Of a stretch of DNA of 64,000 nucleotides, positions 11,777 to 22,794 are shown piece after piece. Origin of the DNA: Pseudorasbora parva (Eukaryota > Chordata > Actinopteri > Cypriniformes > Gobionidae). Position numbers and translations under genes: made by a program. Numbering within the stretch: position 1 is the first letter of the stretch; every line of letters starts with the position of its first letter. The stretch is taken from NCBI RefSeq assembly GCF_024679245.1, contig NC_090182.1:34743047-34807046 (forward strand), read 5' to 3'. The notes under the pieces were generated by a model. It did not search any database. It saw nothing but the letters and a program-made list of their open reading frames with translations, and was not told where the DNA came from.

Positions 11777-14700
11777 GAAGACTTCGCCAAACACAGATCC
11801 AGCAGACTTCTCTCGCTTCACACAAGAGCTCTCCGCACAAGCCAGCCAGCTAATGATGCATCACCAGCAACTCACACGATTGACCAGCATGACGGAGGAA
11901 CTGGTTAAGGCCGTGCAGAGCCTCCATCTTACACCAGCAACGGCCGATGCACCATTACCACGACAAGAGCCACCAACCGTACCCGTTACAACGGCAATGA
12001 GCAGCCCACGTCTGGCGTTCCCTGAAAAGTTTGACGGCACCCCGGCCAAATGCAAGGGATTTTTAATGCAGTGCTCCATCTTTCTGGCCCAACAACCAAC
12101 CCTGTACTTCACAGACTCTGGTAAGATTTCACTAATCTGTTCACTGCTCACTGGGAAAGCACTTGACTGGGCAACAGCAGTCTGGGACGAACGAACCCGC
12201 GAGAGCACTACATATGCCAACTTCATTCAACGCCTACGCATAGTTTTCGACCATGCTGAGGGAGGACGAAGCGCAGGCGAACAGCTGCTCGCCCTCCGGC
12301 AAGGGAGAAGTACGGCAGCAGAATTCGCGCTCACTTTCCGCACCCTAGCAGCACAAACCGTGTGGGTAGAGGACACCTTGAAAACCCTATTTCGCCAAGC
12401 CCTCAATGAGGAACTGCAATCAGAACTCGCATGCCGCGATGAGGACAAGAGCTTGGATCAATTCATCGAACTGGCGATTCGCATTGACAACCTCATCCGC
12501 TCTCGCCGAGGACCACGAAGTGGTGGCAACCCAATGTTCTCTCAGCCCCTCGACAGCAGTGATGAACCCATGCAAATCGGTCGCACACACATCTCTTCTG
12601 AGGAACGAGAGCGCCGCATCCGAAATCATCTGTGCCTCTACTGTGGTCTTTCCGGACATCGCAGAGCCGAGTGCCCGACCCGACCATCGCAACCACAGCC
12701 CCGCCGGGTGAGTTTGCTCATTTCCACTGTTTCTCACCACAACTGCCTAGATTTACCAGTCACAGTAACCTACCAGTCTAAAGTAATTACAACCCAGGCA
12801 TTAATAGACTCTGGAGCTGCAGGCAACTTCATTGATGAAGGTCTGGTTCGTCAACATGAAATACCGCTAAACCCATGCAACCTTCCTCTGGCAGTGGCAG
12901 CACTAGATGGGCGCCCCCTGGGGACCGGACAAGTACAGTTCACCACCACCGAACTTCACTTACAAGTGGGCGCTCTACATACTGAATCCATCCAGTTCTA
13001 CGTCATTCACTCTCCACACAACCCGATCATTCTGGGCTTCCCCTGGCTACAAGACCACAACCCGCAGATCTCCTGGCAGGATAAGCAGATCACCCAATGG
13101 GGTCCTTCATGTCACTCCCGCTGCATCCGTTCTGTCAGGCTTCTACCCATTCGATCTACCAGCATGCACCACACCACGGACTCCACACCAGGTATTCCTT
13201 CGGCATACGCGGACCTCTTAGAAGCCTTCAGCAAGACCAAAGCCTCACAACTACCTCCTCATCGCAACACCGACTGCGCCATCGAACTGCTACCTGGTAC
13301 CACTCCACCTAGGGGTCGCATCTTTCCTCTGTCTGAACCGGAGGATCTAGCAATGAAAACATACATTCAAGAGGAGCTGGCCAAGGGGTTCATCCGATCA
13401 TCTACCTCCCCTGCTGCTGCGGGATTCTTCTTCGTGGGGAAGAAGGATGGAGGCCTTCGTCCTTGCATTGACTACCGTGGGCTTAACGATATAACGGTCA
13501 AGTTCAGATATCCTCTGCCACTGGTGCCCGCTGCCTTAGAACAACTTCGATCTGCCAAAGTATTTACCAAGTTGGACCTTCGGTCTGCCTATAACCTCAT
13601 TCGCATCCGGGAGGGTGACGAATGGAAAACTGCATTCTCCACTAGTAATGGGCACTATGAATACCTAGTCATGCCCTTCGGCCTGTCCAACAGTCCATCG
13701 GTGTTCCAATCATTCGTCAACGACATCTTTCGAGACTTATTGCATCAATGTCTGGTGGTATACATTGACGACATCCTCATCTATTCAAACACCATGGAAG
13801 AACACATTCAACACGTACGAACGGTCTTGCAGCGCCTCATCAAGCACCAGCTGTACGCCAAGTCAGAGAAATGTGAGTTCCACCAAACCTCAGTAACATT
13901 TCTTGGTTATGTCATTAGCCCAGAGGGAGTGGCGATGGATGAAGGAAAGGTTCGGGCAGTCGTGGAATGGCCTCAACCCACCACTCTGAAAGAGCTGCAA
14001 AGATTTTTGGGGTTCGCCAACTTCTACAGGCGCTTTATCAGAGGTTACAGTTCAGTCGCCGCACCACTCACTTCCATGACAAGAGGAGGAGGCAACAAGC
14101 TACGATGGTCCGCCGAGGCTTTGCAAGCATTCAGTAACCTGAAGAATAGATTCACATCAGCACCCATCCTGCACCACCCAGACCCTCAACTACCTTTTGT
14201 GGTGGAGGTGGACGCCTCTAACACGGGAATTGGCGCCATTCTCTCACAACGGCAAGGTAACCCGCCTAAATTATTCCCCTGTGCCTTTTATTCCAGGAAA
14301 CTGTCTACAACGGAGCAAAACTATGACGTGGGCAATCGCGAACTTCTAGCCATGAAGGCAGCTTTTGAGGAGTGGCGTCATTGGCTCGAGGGAGCAAGAC
14401 ATCCATTCCTGGTGCTGACGGATCATCGCAACCTCGAGTACTTGCGCTCAGCCAAGAGACTAAACCCCAGGCAAGCTAGATGGGCACTCTTCTTTACCCG
14501 GTTTGACTTCTCTATCACCTACATTCCAGGTTCTAAGAACATCAAGGCAGATGCATTGTCACGTCAGTTTGACAGCGCTCCACAGAATACCTTGCAAGAC
14601 CCAATTATCCCACCCACCCTCATCGTCGCTCCAGTTCAATGGGACATCATGTCAGAGATTGCACAGACACACGAGCAGAACCCGCCTCCCGCTGCATGTC

Positions 14701-16142
14701 CCAACGATCGTACCTTTGTGCCGCCAGGGCTCAGGGAGAAGGTAATTCGATGGGTACACTCCTCGACAAGCTCCGGTCACCCGGGAATCACCACGACAAC
14801 CAGGCTAATAAGGAACCGATTCTGGTGGGACTCGTTACAAGCAGATGTTGCAGACTTCGTCAATGCTTGCCACACATGCGCCGCAGCAAAGACCCCAAAA
14901 CAACTCCCAGCAGGTCTATTACAACCACTACCCATCCCTCAGCGTCCATGGTCTCACATAGCTATCGACTTCGTTACTGATCTGCCGCCATCTCAAGGTA
15001 ACACCACCATACTAACTGTGATTGATCGGTTTTCCAAAGGATGTCGACTAATCCCTCTGCCTAAGTTACCCACAGCCTTCGAAACTGCTGAACACCTGCT
15101 CCAATACGTATTCAGATACTATGGTCTTCCAGAGGATATTGTCTCGGACCGAGGACCTCAATTTACGTCAAGGGTATGGTCAGCTTTCTTCAGATTGTTA
15201 AATGTTAATATAAGCCTCACCTCTGGTTACCACCCACAGTCTAATGGACAAACTGAACGCCTGAATCAGGAGATATCCAAATTCCTCAGAATGTACTGCC
15301 AGCAGAACCAAACAGACTGGAGTCGCTTCCTTCCCTGGGCGGAGTATGCACAAAACTCTATCCTCAAACCTGCTACCAAGTTAACACCATTCCAATGCAT
15401 TCTAGGATACCAACCACCACTATTCCCATGGTCCGGGGAGCCATCCGAGGTTCCTGCAGTAAACGACTGGATTCAACGCAGCGAGACCATCTGGAACCAA
15501 ACTCATGTACATCTCCAACGAGCAATAAACAGGGTCAAGGAACAAGCGGACCGTCATCGCCGTCCTCATCCTGACTATACACCAGGACATTGGGTGTGGT
15601 TATCCACTCGGGATCTACGATTACGGCTACCATGTAGGAAGCTCAGTCCCAGGTATGTGGGTCCATTCAAAATAGTCAAACAGATTAACTCAGTGTCATA
15701 TCGTCTAGAATTACCTGCCACTTACCGCATCTCTCCCACCTTTCATGTGTCTCTGTTGAAACCGGCTGATGGTCCGAGGGTGGAGCAAGAGTCCAGTGAA
15801 GCAGGCCCCCCACCGATGATCGTGGATGGCGAGGAGGCTTTTTCCGTGCGGGAGTTGCTAGATTCCAGACGCCGGGGGCGGCAGATCCAGTACCTGGTCG
15901 ATTGGGAGGGGTACGGCCCGGAGGAGAGGTCTTGGGTCAACTCAGAGGACATTCTGGACCCCAACCTAATCAATGACTTTCATAGGACCCACCCGGAGAA
16001 ACCGGCCCCACGACCCCGAGGAAGACCCCGGCGTCGGATGTGCGCCCGCGTCAGGAGCCGCTCGCAGGGGGGGGGCTCTGTCACAACCGCTGGTGAAGAT
16101 CCCACCGTCGGCCATCAGAGGTCGCGCTCACCAGAGTACTAA
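11745..16142 (+). CDS. Gag-Pol polyprotein with C-terminal chromodomain
   Basis: One open frame of about 1465 residues encodes all replication proteins. In order: gag; a CCHC zinc knuckle ([14 protein letters not shown], from 12633); aspartic protease (DSGAAGN, D codon at 12807); reverse transcriptase with YIDD at 13761-13772; RNase H; and integrase. The integrase has an HHCC domain near 14757-14880 and a D,D35E core (D at 14967, D at 15147, E at 15255). A GPF-type module and a chromodomain ([16 protein letters not shown], about 15890-15940) close the protein; the chromodomain steers integration to marked chromatin. I chose the ATG at 11745 because sushi-group gag proteins usually begin MDP. 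An in-frame ATG at 11643 is the first in the RNA and would add a hydrophobic leader. The frame starts inside one LTR and stops inside the other. Confidence 0.95.
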   Translation: MDPNPPESSLQKTSPNTDPADFSRFTQELSAQASQLMMHHQQLTRLTSMTEELVKAVQSLHLTPATADAPLPRQEPPTVPVTTAMSSPRLAFPEKFDGTPAKCKGFLMQCSIFLAQQPTLYFTDSGKISLICSLLTGKALDWATAVWDERTRESTTYANFIQRLRIVFDHAEGGRSAGEQLLALRQGRSTAAEFALTFRTLAAQTVWVEDTLKTLFRQALNEELQSELACRDEDKSLDQFIELAIRIDNLIRSRRGPRSGGNPMFSQPLDSSDEPMQIGRTHISSEERERRIRNHLCLYCGLSGHRRAECPTRPSQPQPRRVSLLISTVSHHNCLDLPVTVTYQSKVITTQALIDSGAAGNFIDEGLVRQHEIPLNPCNLPLAVAALDGRPLGTGQVQFTTTELHLQVGALHTESIQFYVIHSPHNPIILGFPWLQDHNPQISWQDKQITQWGPSCHSRCIRSVRLLPIRSTSMHHTTDSTPGIPSAYADLLEAFSKTKASQLPPHRNTDCAIELLPGTTPPRGRIFPLSEPEDLAMKTYIQEELAKGFIRSSTSPAAAGFFFVGKKDGGLRPCIDYRGLNDITVKFRYPLPLVPAALEQLRSAKVFTKLDLRSAYNLIRIREGDEWKTAFSTSNGHYEYLVMPFGLSNSPSVFQSFVNDIFRDLLHQCLVVYIDDILIYSNTMEEHIQHVRTVLQRLIKHQLYAKSEKCEFHQTSVTFLGYVISPEGVAMDEGKVRAVVEWPQPTTLKELQRFLGFANFYRRFIRGYSSVAAPLTSMTRGGGNKLRWSAEALQAFSNLKNRFTSAPILHHPDPQLPFVVEVDASNTGIGAILSQRQGNPPKLFPCAFYSRKLSTTEQNYDVGNRELLAMKAAFEEWRHWLEGARHPFLVLTDHRNLEYLRSAKRLNPRQARWALFFTRFDFSITYIPGSKNIKADALSRQFDSAPQNTLQDPIIPPTLIVAPVQWDIMSEIAQTHEQNPPPAACPNDRTFVPPGLREKVIRWVHSSTSSGHPGITTTTRLIRNRFWWDSLQADVADFVNACHTCAAAKTPKQLPAGLLQPLPIPQRPWSHIAIDFVTDLPPSQGNTTILTVIDRFSKGCRLIPLPKLPTAFETAEHLLQYVFRYYGLPEDIVSDRGPQFTSRVWSAFFRLLNVNISLTSGYHPQSNGQTERLNQEISKFLRMYCQQNQTDWSRFLPWAEYAQNSILKPATKLTPFQCILGYQPPLFPWSGEPSEVPAVNDWIQRSETIWNQTHVHLQRAINRVKEQADRHRRPHPDYTPGHWVWLSTRDLRLRLPCRKLSPRYVGPFKIVKQINSVSYRLELPATYRISPTFHVSLLKPADGPRVEQESSEAGPPPMIVDGEEAFSVRELLDSRRRGRQIQYLVDWEGYGPEERSWVNSEDILDPNLINDFHRTHPEKPAPRPRGRPRRRMCARVRSRSQGGGSVTTAGEDPTVGHQRSRSPEY
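11777..11788 (+). other. Self-priming binding site
   Basis: GAAGACTTCGCC lies immediately after the 5' LTR, where a tRNA primer site would normally be. It matches no tRNA 3' end that I recognise. Ten of its bases pair perfectly with the predicted RNA 5' end in the LTR. The site lies within the gag reading frame. Confidence 0.8.
16066..16078 (+). other. Polypurine tract of the chromovirus
   Basis: A run of A and ten Gs (about 16066-16075) followed by CTC lies directly before the 3' LTR. It is the expected plus-strand primer site. Confidence 0.85.
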
Positions 16143-16564
16143 CTCACTCATGGACTTCATTTCCCATAATCCCACATGCCGGGACTGATTACCATCCACC
16201 TGTTCCCCATCAGCTGGCCTATATATTCTCTGAGCACACACACACACACTGCGAAGTCTTGTTCTGCCCCGGCGACATTTCTGAGCGTTTACCCATTGTT
16301 GTTTCTGATCTGCCTGTTTACGAACCTGCCTGTTTATCGACTCTGATTCTTGCTGCCTGCCATTTTGACCTGTGTTTGCCTGGACTCTGGTTATTCGACT
16401 GTTTGCTGCCTGCCCTGACCCTTGCCTGGTATGATTAAGATTTACGCCTTGCCTGTGATACTACTGTTAATTCTTGGCTACCGACCTTTGCCTGTTACTA
16501 CTGTGAGTTTGTGTGTTTCCAATAAACTGCACATGGATCCCAATCCACCTGAGTCCTCATTACA
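16079..16564 (+). repeat. 3' LTR of the chromovirus
   Basis: The same length (486 bp) as the 5' LTR and no difference found on reading the two side by side. It contains the gag-pol stop codon at 16140-16142. Confidence 0.97.
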
Positions 16565-16631
16565 GTGGGTTTGGGTGTACGCAAGGTGTACGCTGGAAAT
16601 TTGGTGTACGCACTTTTGATAAATGAGGGCC

Positions 16632-17151
16632 AATGTGCTTACATAATTGCAAAAGGGTTCTCCAATGTTTTCTCAGTTAGAATGTGCCTTTGGAACATTG
16701 GATGAATGTTTGCTGATAATGGGCAGTGTAGATATTCATAATCATATTCATCATTAATCTATCATGTGATTGCAATAGACATACAATATATAAAAATTAA
16801 ATACATTCTAGGATTTGATTTTGAGTCTGTAGAACTTGACGTGATTTGAGTACGAATCGATTTTGTGTGTAATCGATTTTCTTTGGTATATATATAATGT
16901 GTGTGTGTGTATTTATGTATATGGTAGACACACATACATGTACATAGCTGCTATAACAAAAATAACAAAACAACACAAAACCAACAATATCTGCCCTTTA
17001 TCGGCAGATATTGCACATTGATGATCAACAATCTGCATATAAAAACAGGACAAAGCATCTGTAATGTGTGTGTGTGTGTGCACACAAAATTTTTCATATA
17101 TAATGATAATAATATTACTGGATTTTGTTTTGACACTTGAAACTTTGTTAG
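16632..17151. other. AT-rich spacer with short (GT)n tracts
   Basis: No gene is recognised. GT tracts lie near 16899-16908 and 17064-17080. The latter stretch precedes the start codon of the CACTA-like gene. Confidence 0.45.
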
Positions 17152-18093
17152 ATGGCTTATTTAAGAATGTGGAGAAAACGTAAAGCAGACATCAATGCAC
17201 TTCTCCAGTCTGACGACGACACAGTGACAATTGATAACACATTGACGACGCATGACAGAGAAGAAACAACCAATGATGATGGTGGTAGCAGTACTGATGA
17301 CCACAGCTCCATTGTGACCACTGATGGTTCAGATTGACACCAACATAAGAATGTGTGACTCAGATGTGGAGATTTTGAATCCCGAACCAGAGGCCCGAGT
17401 TAGAAACCTAGGCGATGACTTGCGAGAGTGGAGTACAAAACACCACATCACTAATAGGTCCCTAAATGAATTACTGCTGATTCTAAGGGATCATGGACAT
17501 GTACTCCACAAAGATTCACGCACATTACTAGCCACTCCTCAATTCATTGACAGCCATTCAAAATGCAATGGACAGTATATTTACTATGGCTTGGAGAGGG
17601 GCATTTCCCGTGTACTGTGTCAAAATGATGCTTTCAGACGACAACACAGTACGGTCAGTTTGGATGTCAACATTGATGGACTACCAATCTTTAAAAGTAG
17701 CAAAATCCAGTTTTGGCCAATGCTGCTGAAATTTAGCAATTTCAATCCATTCATTGTGGCATTATACTGTGGGGAAAGCAAGCCTGAGCCCCTTGATGAT
17801 TATCTCCATGACTTTTTTGAGGAGTTCAATAATCTCCAACAGAATGGCCTGGTGGTTCAGGACAAAAAGTATGCAGTAAATATTCATACATTTATTTGTG
17901 ACACACCGGCAAGAGCATATTTAAAGTGCATTAAAGGTCATACTGCATATGACAGTTGTGAGAGGTGACAAGTGAAAGGCTAGTATGTCGAAAGAAGTGT
18001 CGTCTTTAATCAGCTGACATCCACTTTGCGCACAAATGAAGCATTTAGTCAGTTAGAGTATTCTCGCCATCAAAATGGTTCCAGCCCTTTAAT
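17152..18093 (+). pseudogene. CACTA/EnSpm-like transposase gene, 5' half
   Basis: The first frame (17152-17337) starts with an ATG and is acidic and Asp/Thr-rich. A frameshift leads into 17324-17968, which holds the recognisable blocks SLDVNIDGLPIFKSSKIQFW, FIVALYCGESKPEPLDDYL and FICDTPARAYLKCIKGHTAY, and an SCERC motif. After a TGA at 17966-17968 a third frame carries FNQLTSTLRTNEAFSQ, up to the Gypsy insertion at 18099. These blocks match the TNP2-like transposases of animal EnSpm/CACTA elements as I know them, but the assignment is from memory and could be another DDE family. The gene is interrupted and dead. Confidence 0.55.
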
Positions 18094-18098
18094 AGCTG

Positions 18099-18468
18099 TG
18101 TGGCAAGGGGGGCGTGGTTCAGCGAGGTCTGCAGCGGGAGAGAGAGCCGCAGGACGAGCGGTAAGTGAGTGGGTTGGACGCAGATTAATAACACCTGTCT
18201 CTTGTTCCAGTAATGAGCGCGGAGAGGGCATAAAACATTGGTGGAACCGGAGACCAGAAAGAGAGAGAGACTGGACGGTTGATGCCAAACCCCCACAGAG
18301 ACTGAGTAACCGGAAGCCGGAAGTGCTGACCAAGAAGTGATCGTGTGTTTATGTGAATCCACACAGTAGTGTGTGTTTTGAGTTTTGAAAGAAATAAAAG
18401 AGAATAGCATCAACCGTCCAGCCGACCCCCGTGTCCTCTTCCTTCCTCATATTACGAACATTGTTACA
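18099..18468 (+). repeat. 5' LTR of the Gmr1-type element
   Basis: 370 bp, TGTGGCAAGG to TTGTTACA. A CATAAAACA TATA-like box lies near 18229 and an AATAAA near 18389. Confidence 0.92.
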
Positions 18469-18469
18469 C

Positions 18470-18487
18470 TGGTGCCGAAACCCGGGA
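18470..18487 (+). other. Primer-binding site for tRNA-Phe
   Basis: TGGTGCCGAAACCCGGGA starts two bases after the LTR. It is the complement of the 3' end of vertebrate tRNA-Phe(GAA) including CCA over all 18 bases, from my knowledge of that tRNA. Confidence 0.85.
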
Positions 18488-18511
18488 AGGAAGCAGGACA
18501 GCGCCGCCGCC

Positions 18512-19222
18512 ATGCAGACGCCCTCCGCCTCGCCATTTGCGGACATCATTACATCCCTCGCGGCCCTCCATCAGGATCAACACCAAGCCATGCTGGACCT
18601 TAGGGCGGACCAAGAGCGCCGCTTTGCGGCCATCGTCCAAGGCCAGCAAGAGGACCGCGAGAGGTTCCGGAGCTGGTTTGACCGGGAGGTTCGCACCGAG
18701 GCCGCCGGGCTGGCCAGCGCACCGGTGCACGTGCCCCTCCACAAGATGGGCCCACAAGATGACCCGGAGGCCTTTATCGACTTATTCCAGAAGGCCGCGG
18801 AGGCCTGCGGGTGGCCCCGCACAGTGGTCGGTGCGCCTCATACCACTTCTGACAGGGGAAGCCCAGGCGGCCGCACAACAGCTACCGGTGGCGAACCTCC
18901 TTGAGTACGATGACTTGAAGAAGGCCATCCTTCAGCGGGTCGGCCGCTCCCCCCCGGAGCAGCACCGGCAGAGGTTCCGCTCCCTGGAGTGGGGAGAGGC
19001 TGGCCGACCCTTCGCGATGGCCCAACAGCTCCGGGACTCCTGCCGCAGATGGCTCCTGGCCGGCGGAAGCGACGTGGACCACATCGTCGATCTGGTGGTG
19101 CTGGAGCAGTTCATCGCTCGGCTCCCAAAGAAAACTGCCGAGTGGGTCCAGTGCCACCGGCCCACATCGCTGGAGACGGCCATCCAACTGGCGGACGACC
19201 ACCTGGTGGCGTGCCCCTTTTA
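18512..19222 (+). pseudogene. Gag of the Gmr1-type element, frameshifted
   Basis: The ATG at 18512 has a strong context (GCCGCCGCCATGC). The first frame gives a coiled N-terminus (MQTPSASPFADIITSLAALH) and KMGPQDDPEAFIDLFQKAAE. Near 18830 the reading shifts to a second frame holding EQFIARLPKKTAEWVQCHRP before a TAA at 19220-19222. The second part is the capsid region related to vertebrate SCAN domains, which are known to derive from Gmr1-like gag. A proline-rich linker in a third frame follows. The frameshifts make it non-functional. Confidence 0.8.
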
Positions 19223-19485
19223 ACTTCTCACTCTCTCTCTCCCCCCTCTGTCTCTCCCTCTCGTCCTGTCCCTCTCCCTAGGTCTCGCCCTCGGGGCCCT
19301 CCTCGCATTCCCCCCAGAGGCCGGGGTGGGATGGGCCCTGGACCATTCGGGAGTTCGGGGGCTCCGCCCAGGGGGGCGGGGCTGCTGGGGGCGGGGGTAA
19401 CAATGGCTCTGGTTCCAAGCCCTCCCCGCGCTCATTCTCCAACCCACTCCCTGCCGCAGGGGCGGCGGGTAGGCCTGGGCTGGCC

Positions 19486-20593
19486 TGCTGGCGGTGCTGT
19501 GATCCGGATCATTTTGTGGACCGATGTCCTATGATGGACATCGGGACAATGATCCGGATCCCGGACGTACAGCGGGCCACCCCCGATCAAGCAGGAGAGT
19601 ACCAAATTCCTGTGAGTATCAAGGGGGGTACATATCAGGCCTTGGTGGATTCAGGATGTAACCAAACCTCGATCCATCAAAGCCTGATGCAGCCTGGGGC
19701 ATTGGATACAAGCCGCATGGTTAAGGTGCGGTGTGTGCACGGGGATGTGGTGGAATATCCGGTTGTCCCAGTCACGATACAGTTTCGGGGGCAAAAGCAT
19801 AATATAGAGGTGGCGGTTAGTCCACACCTCCGGCATCCGCTAATTCTGGGGACGAATTGGCCCGCCTTTACGGCATTATTGGGATCGTTAAGTGCGGATG
19901 CCGCTTGGGAGAAAAAGGCGAGGAAGGGGGCGGTGCGAGTGCAGCTTGGGGAGACTGAGCCGGGACCCTTGGGGACAGCTCCAGAGGAACCGAGCGGGAT
20001 TGAGAGACTGATTCTCTCGGACCGCGATGACTTCCCTCTGGAGCAGTCACAAGATGAAACCCTTAAGAACGCTTTCCAACAGGTCCGATCGATCGACAGA
20101 CAGTCTCTCCAACCTGCCTTGCCTGTCTCCTACCCTTATTTTGCCATAATAAAGGATCGGTTGTATCGAGTGACCCAAGACACTCAGACAAAGTTAGATA
20201 CAACTCAGTTATTAGTACCAAAGAGCCGCCGGGAAATGCTTTTGGGCTCACTCTAACCCGATGGCGGGCCACCTGGGACAGGCGGCCACACTGAATCGCT
20301 TAATGACCCGATTTTTTTGGCCAGGCACTCATGACAACGTGCGCAGGTGGTGCGCGTCTTGTCCTGAATGTCAGTTGGTGAATCCACTGGCCTCCCCAAA
20401 AGCGCCCTTGCGCCCACTTCCATTAATGCAGGTCCCCTTCGAAAGAATTGCGATGGACCTCATCGGGCCATTAGAGCGATCCACACGCGGCCATCGTTTT
20501 GCGTTAGTTATCGTGGACTACGCAACACGATATCCGGAAGCAGTGGCCCTCCGCAATATCTCAGCGAAGAGTGTTGCGGACGCACTGTTTTGA
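19486..20593 (+). pseudogene. Zinc knuckle, protease and N-terminal integrase, broken
   Basis: A CCHC knuckle (CWRCCDPDHFVDRC, from 19486) leads into an aspartic protease (LVDSGCNQTS, about 19647). The frame ends at 20256 after SRREMLLG. A frameshift joins it to the integrase zinc-binding domain (GHLGQAATLNRLMTRFFWPG, then CASCPECQ) and the first catalytic aspartate (IAMDLIGP, about 20450). An in-frame TGA at 20591-20593 separates this from the rest of integrase, which continues in the same frame at 20606. Confidence 0.88.
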
Positions 20594-20605
20594 CTAATCT
20601 CCCGG

Positions 20606-22777
20606 GTGGGGATTCCAAAAGAGATCCTCACCGATCAAGGCACGGCGTTTATGTCACGTATATTAAGCGAACTATATGGGTTATTGGGCATTAAGTCCAT
20701 TCGAACAAGCGTTTATCACCCACAAACGGACGGCTTGGTCGAACGGTTTAATCGCACACTTAAATCCATGATCCGTAAGTTCGTACAGGAAGACGCCAAA
20801 AATTGGGATAGGTGGTTAGAACCCCTCTTATTTGCCGTGCGGGAGGTCCCCCAAGCCTCCACGGGGTTTTCCCCCTTCGAGCTTCTCTACGGGCGCCAGC
20901 CACGGGGAGTGCTGGACGTCCTGCGAGAAACTTGGGAGGAGGGGCCTTCTTTGGCGAAGAATGAAATTCAATATGTGCTGGACTTGCGAACAAAACTCCA
21001 CACCTTGGGGCGGCTATCTAGGGAGAATTTGTTGCAAGCCCAGGACCGCCAGAGCCGGTCATATAACAGGGGTACGAAGCTACGTAAATTCACACCGGGA
21101 GAGAAAGTGCTTGTATTACTCCCTACGTCGAGCTCTAAATTAATGTCAAAGTGGCAGGGGCCGTTTGAGGTCGCACGACAGATTGGAGACCTCGATTATG
21201 AAGTGATACGATCCGATAGGAACGGGGCACGTCAAATATACCACCTCAACCTCCTTAAGAAATTGAATGAGGTGGAATCAGTGTTGTTGGCAACGGTGAT
21301 CGGAGGAGAGGATGATCTCGGGCCAGAGGCGAGCATCAAAGCACAATCGGTCGCGCTGGCCCCTGGGGGAGATCACCTCTCACCGTCCCAACTCACTGAT
21401 TTATCGAAATTACAGGCGGAGTTCGCCGACGTGTTCTCGCCCCTACCGGGACTTACCAACTGGATTCAGCACCATATCGAGACCGAGCCGGGCGTGGTAG
21501 TTCGCAGCCGGCCGTATCGCTTGCCTGAACACAAGAAAAAGGTGGTTCAGGAGGAATTAGGAGCAATGCTCGATATGGGAGTAATAGAGGAGTCCAACAG
21601 TGACTGGGCGAGCCCGATAGTTTTGGTCCCTAAGACCGACGGCTCGGTCAGGTTCTGTGTGGACTACCGCAAGGTGAATGCAGTGTCGAAATTCGACGCT
21701 TATCCAATGCCGCGGGTTGACGAGTTGCTTGATCGGCTGGGGACGGCTCGATTTTATTCGACATTGGACTTAACAAAGGGCTATTGGCAGATCCCCTTGT
21801 CTCCATTGTCCAAAGAAAAGACAGCTTTCACCACGCCGTTTGGATTGCACCAATTTGTCACGCTTCCTTTCGGTTTGTTCGGGGCACCCGCTACCTTTCA
21901 GCGCCTCATGGACAGGATTTTGCGTCCCCATGCCGCATATGCTGCTGCCTATCTGGATGATATCGTGATTTACAGTCACGATTGGCAGCGGCATATGCAG
22001 CATGTCAGGGCGGTCTTGAGGTCGCTGAGGGGAGCGGGGCTCACGGCCAACCCGAAGAAGTGTGCGATTGGGCGGGTGGAAGTAAGGTATCTGGGCTTCC
22101 ACTTGTGTCATGGACAGGTGCGTCCCCAAATTGATAGGACCGCCGCGATTGCAACCTGTCCGAGACCCAAGACCAAAAAGGAGGTAAGGCAGTTCTTGGG
22201 GCTGGCGGGATATTATAGACGGTTTATACCAAATTATTCGGACCTCACTAGCCCTTTGACTGACCTTACTAGAAAGGGGCTACCAGATACGGTCCAGTGG
22301 ACGGAGCCGTGCCAGCAGGCCTTCACCCAAGTTAAGGCTGCTCTATGTGGCGGGCCGCTTTTACACTCCCCTGACTTTTCTCTCCCTTTCTTGTTGCAGA
22401 CTGACGCGTCGGACAGGGGGCTGGGCGCAGTCCTGGCCCAGGAGGTGGAGGGGGGAGAGCGGCCGGTGCTGTACATTAGCCGCCGTACATTAGCCGCCAA
22501 GTACAGCACCATCGAAAAGGAGTGCCTTGCCATCAGGTGGGCCGTTCTCACCCTCCGCTACTACCTTCTGGGGCGGGAGTTCACCCTCTGTTCGGACCAC
22601 GCTCCTCTCCAATGGCTCCACCGCATGAAGGATACCAACGCGCGGATCACCCGTTGGTATCTAGCTCTTCAGCCGTTTAAGTTCCAGGTGGTCCACAGGC
22701 CGGGTGCTCAGATGGCTGTGGCCGACTTCCTCTCCAGAAATGGGGGGGGCTGCAGGCCGGACGGCTCCCCGGCCTGA
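20606..22777 (+). CDS. Integrase C-terminal half, reverse transcriptase and RNase H
   Basis: This is a long intact frame without its natural start, because a TGA at 20591 cuts it from the upstream integrase. It supplies the second aspartate (LTDQGTAF, about 20630) and the glutamate (DGLVERFNRT, about 20739) of a D,D35E core, then a GPF-like module (KWQGPFEVAR). Only after this comes the reverse transcriptase: VCDYRKVN-type block, TLPFGLFGAPATFQRLMD, and YLDD at 21950-21961. RNase H follows (QTDASDRGLGAVLAQ, CSDHAPLQWL). It ends at a TGA just before the polypurine tract (about 22780-22792). The order integrase before reverse transcriptase is copia-like but the sequence is Gypsy, which defines the Gmr1 clade. 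Confidence 0.93.
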   Translation: MGIPKEILTDQGTAFMSRILSELYGLLGIKSIRTSVYHPQTDGLVERFNRTLKSMIRKFVQEDAKNWDRWLEPLLFAVREVPQASTGFSPFELLYGRQPRGVLDVLRETWEEGPSLAKNEIQYVLDLRTKLHTLGRLSRENLLQAQDRQSRSYNRGTKLRKFTPGEKVLVLLPTSSSKLMSKWQGPFEVARQIGDLDYEVIRSDRNGARQIYHLNLLKKLNEVESVLLATVIGGEDDLGPEASIKAQSVALAPGGDHLSPSQLTDLSKLQAEFADVFSPLPGLTNWIQHHIETEPGVVVRSRPYRLPEHKKKVVQEELGAMLDMGVIEESNSDWASPIVLVPKTDGSVRFCVDYRKVNAVSKFDAYPMPRVDELLDRLGTARFYSTLDLTKGYWQIPLSPLSKEKTAFTTPFGLHQFVTLPFGLFGAPATFQRLMDRILRPHAAYAAAYLDDIVIYSHDWQRHMQHVRAVLRSLRGAGLTANPKKCAIGRVEVRYLGFHLCHGQVRPQIDRTAAIATCPRPKTKKEVRQFLGLAGYYRRFIPNYSDLTSPLTDLTRKGLPDTVQWTEPCQQAFTQVKAALCGGPLLHSPDFSLPFLLQTDASDRGLGAVLAQEVEGGERPVLYISRRTLAAKYSTIEKECLAIRWAVLTLRYYLLGREFTLCSDHAPLQWLHRMKDTNARITRWYLALQPFKFQVVHRPGAQMAVADFLSRNGGGCRPDGSPA

Positions 22778-22794
22778 GTCGGGCGGTGGGGGTA

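Larger units (their letters stand above)
11291..16564 (+). mobile_element. Chromovirus (Ty3/Gypsy) retrotransposon, apparently intact
   Basis: Two 486-bp LTRs with no difference that I can see bracket one uninterrupted gag-pol frame ending in a chromodomain. A 5-bp target duplication GTGGG lies at 11286-11290 and 16565-16569. A polypurine tract precedes the 3' LTR. The primer site is a self-priming sequence, as in the Tf1/sushi group. The element has landed in the right part of the Harbinger-like element. Identical LTRs indicate very recent insertion. Confidence 0.97.
10096..16631 (+). mobile_element. Harbinger-like element, split by MITE and Gypsy insertions
   Basis: The left end GGCCCTCATTTATCAA is matched by TTGATAAATGAGGGCC at the right end, with AAT on both flanks (10093-10095 and 16632-16634), consistent with a 3-bp duplication. 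Several GTGTACGC words lie near both ends. Without its insertions the element would be about 1.1 kb. It retains the start of a Myb/SANT-like gene but no DDE transposase. The stretch 10564-11285 is AT-rich and non-coding. The chromovirus Gypsy at 11291-16564 sits just inside the right end. Confidence 0.75.

Noticed and set aside
18045..18413. Minus-strand open frame overlapping the Gmr1-type 5' LTR
   Set aside because: A similar frame appears in the 3' LTR only because the LTRs are repeats. It has no domain features and runs opposite to the element.
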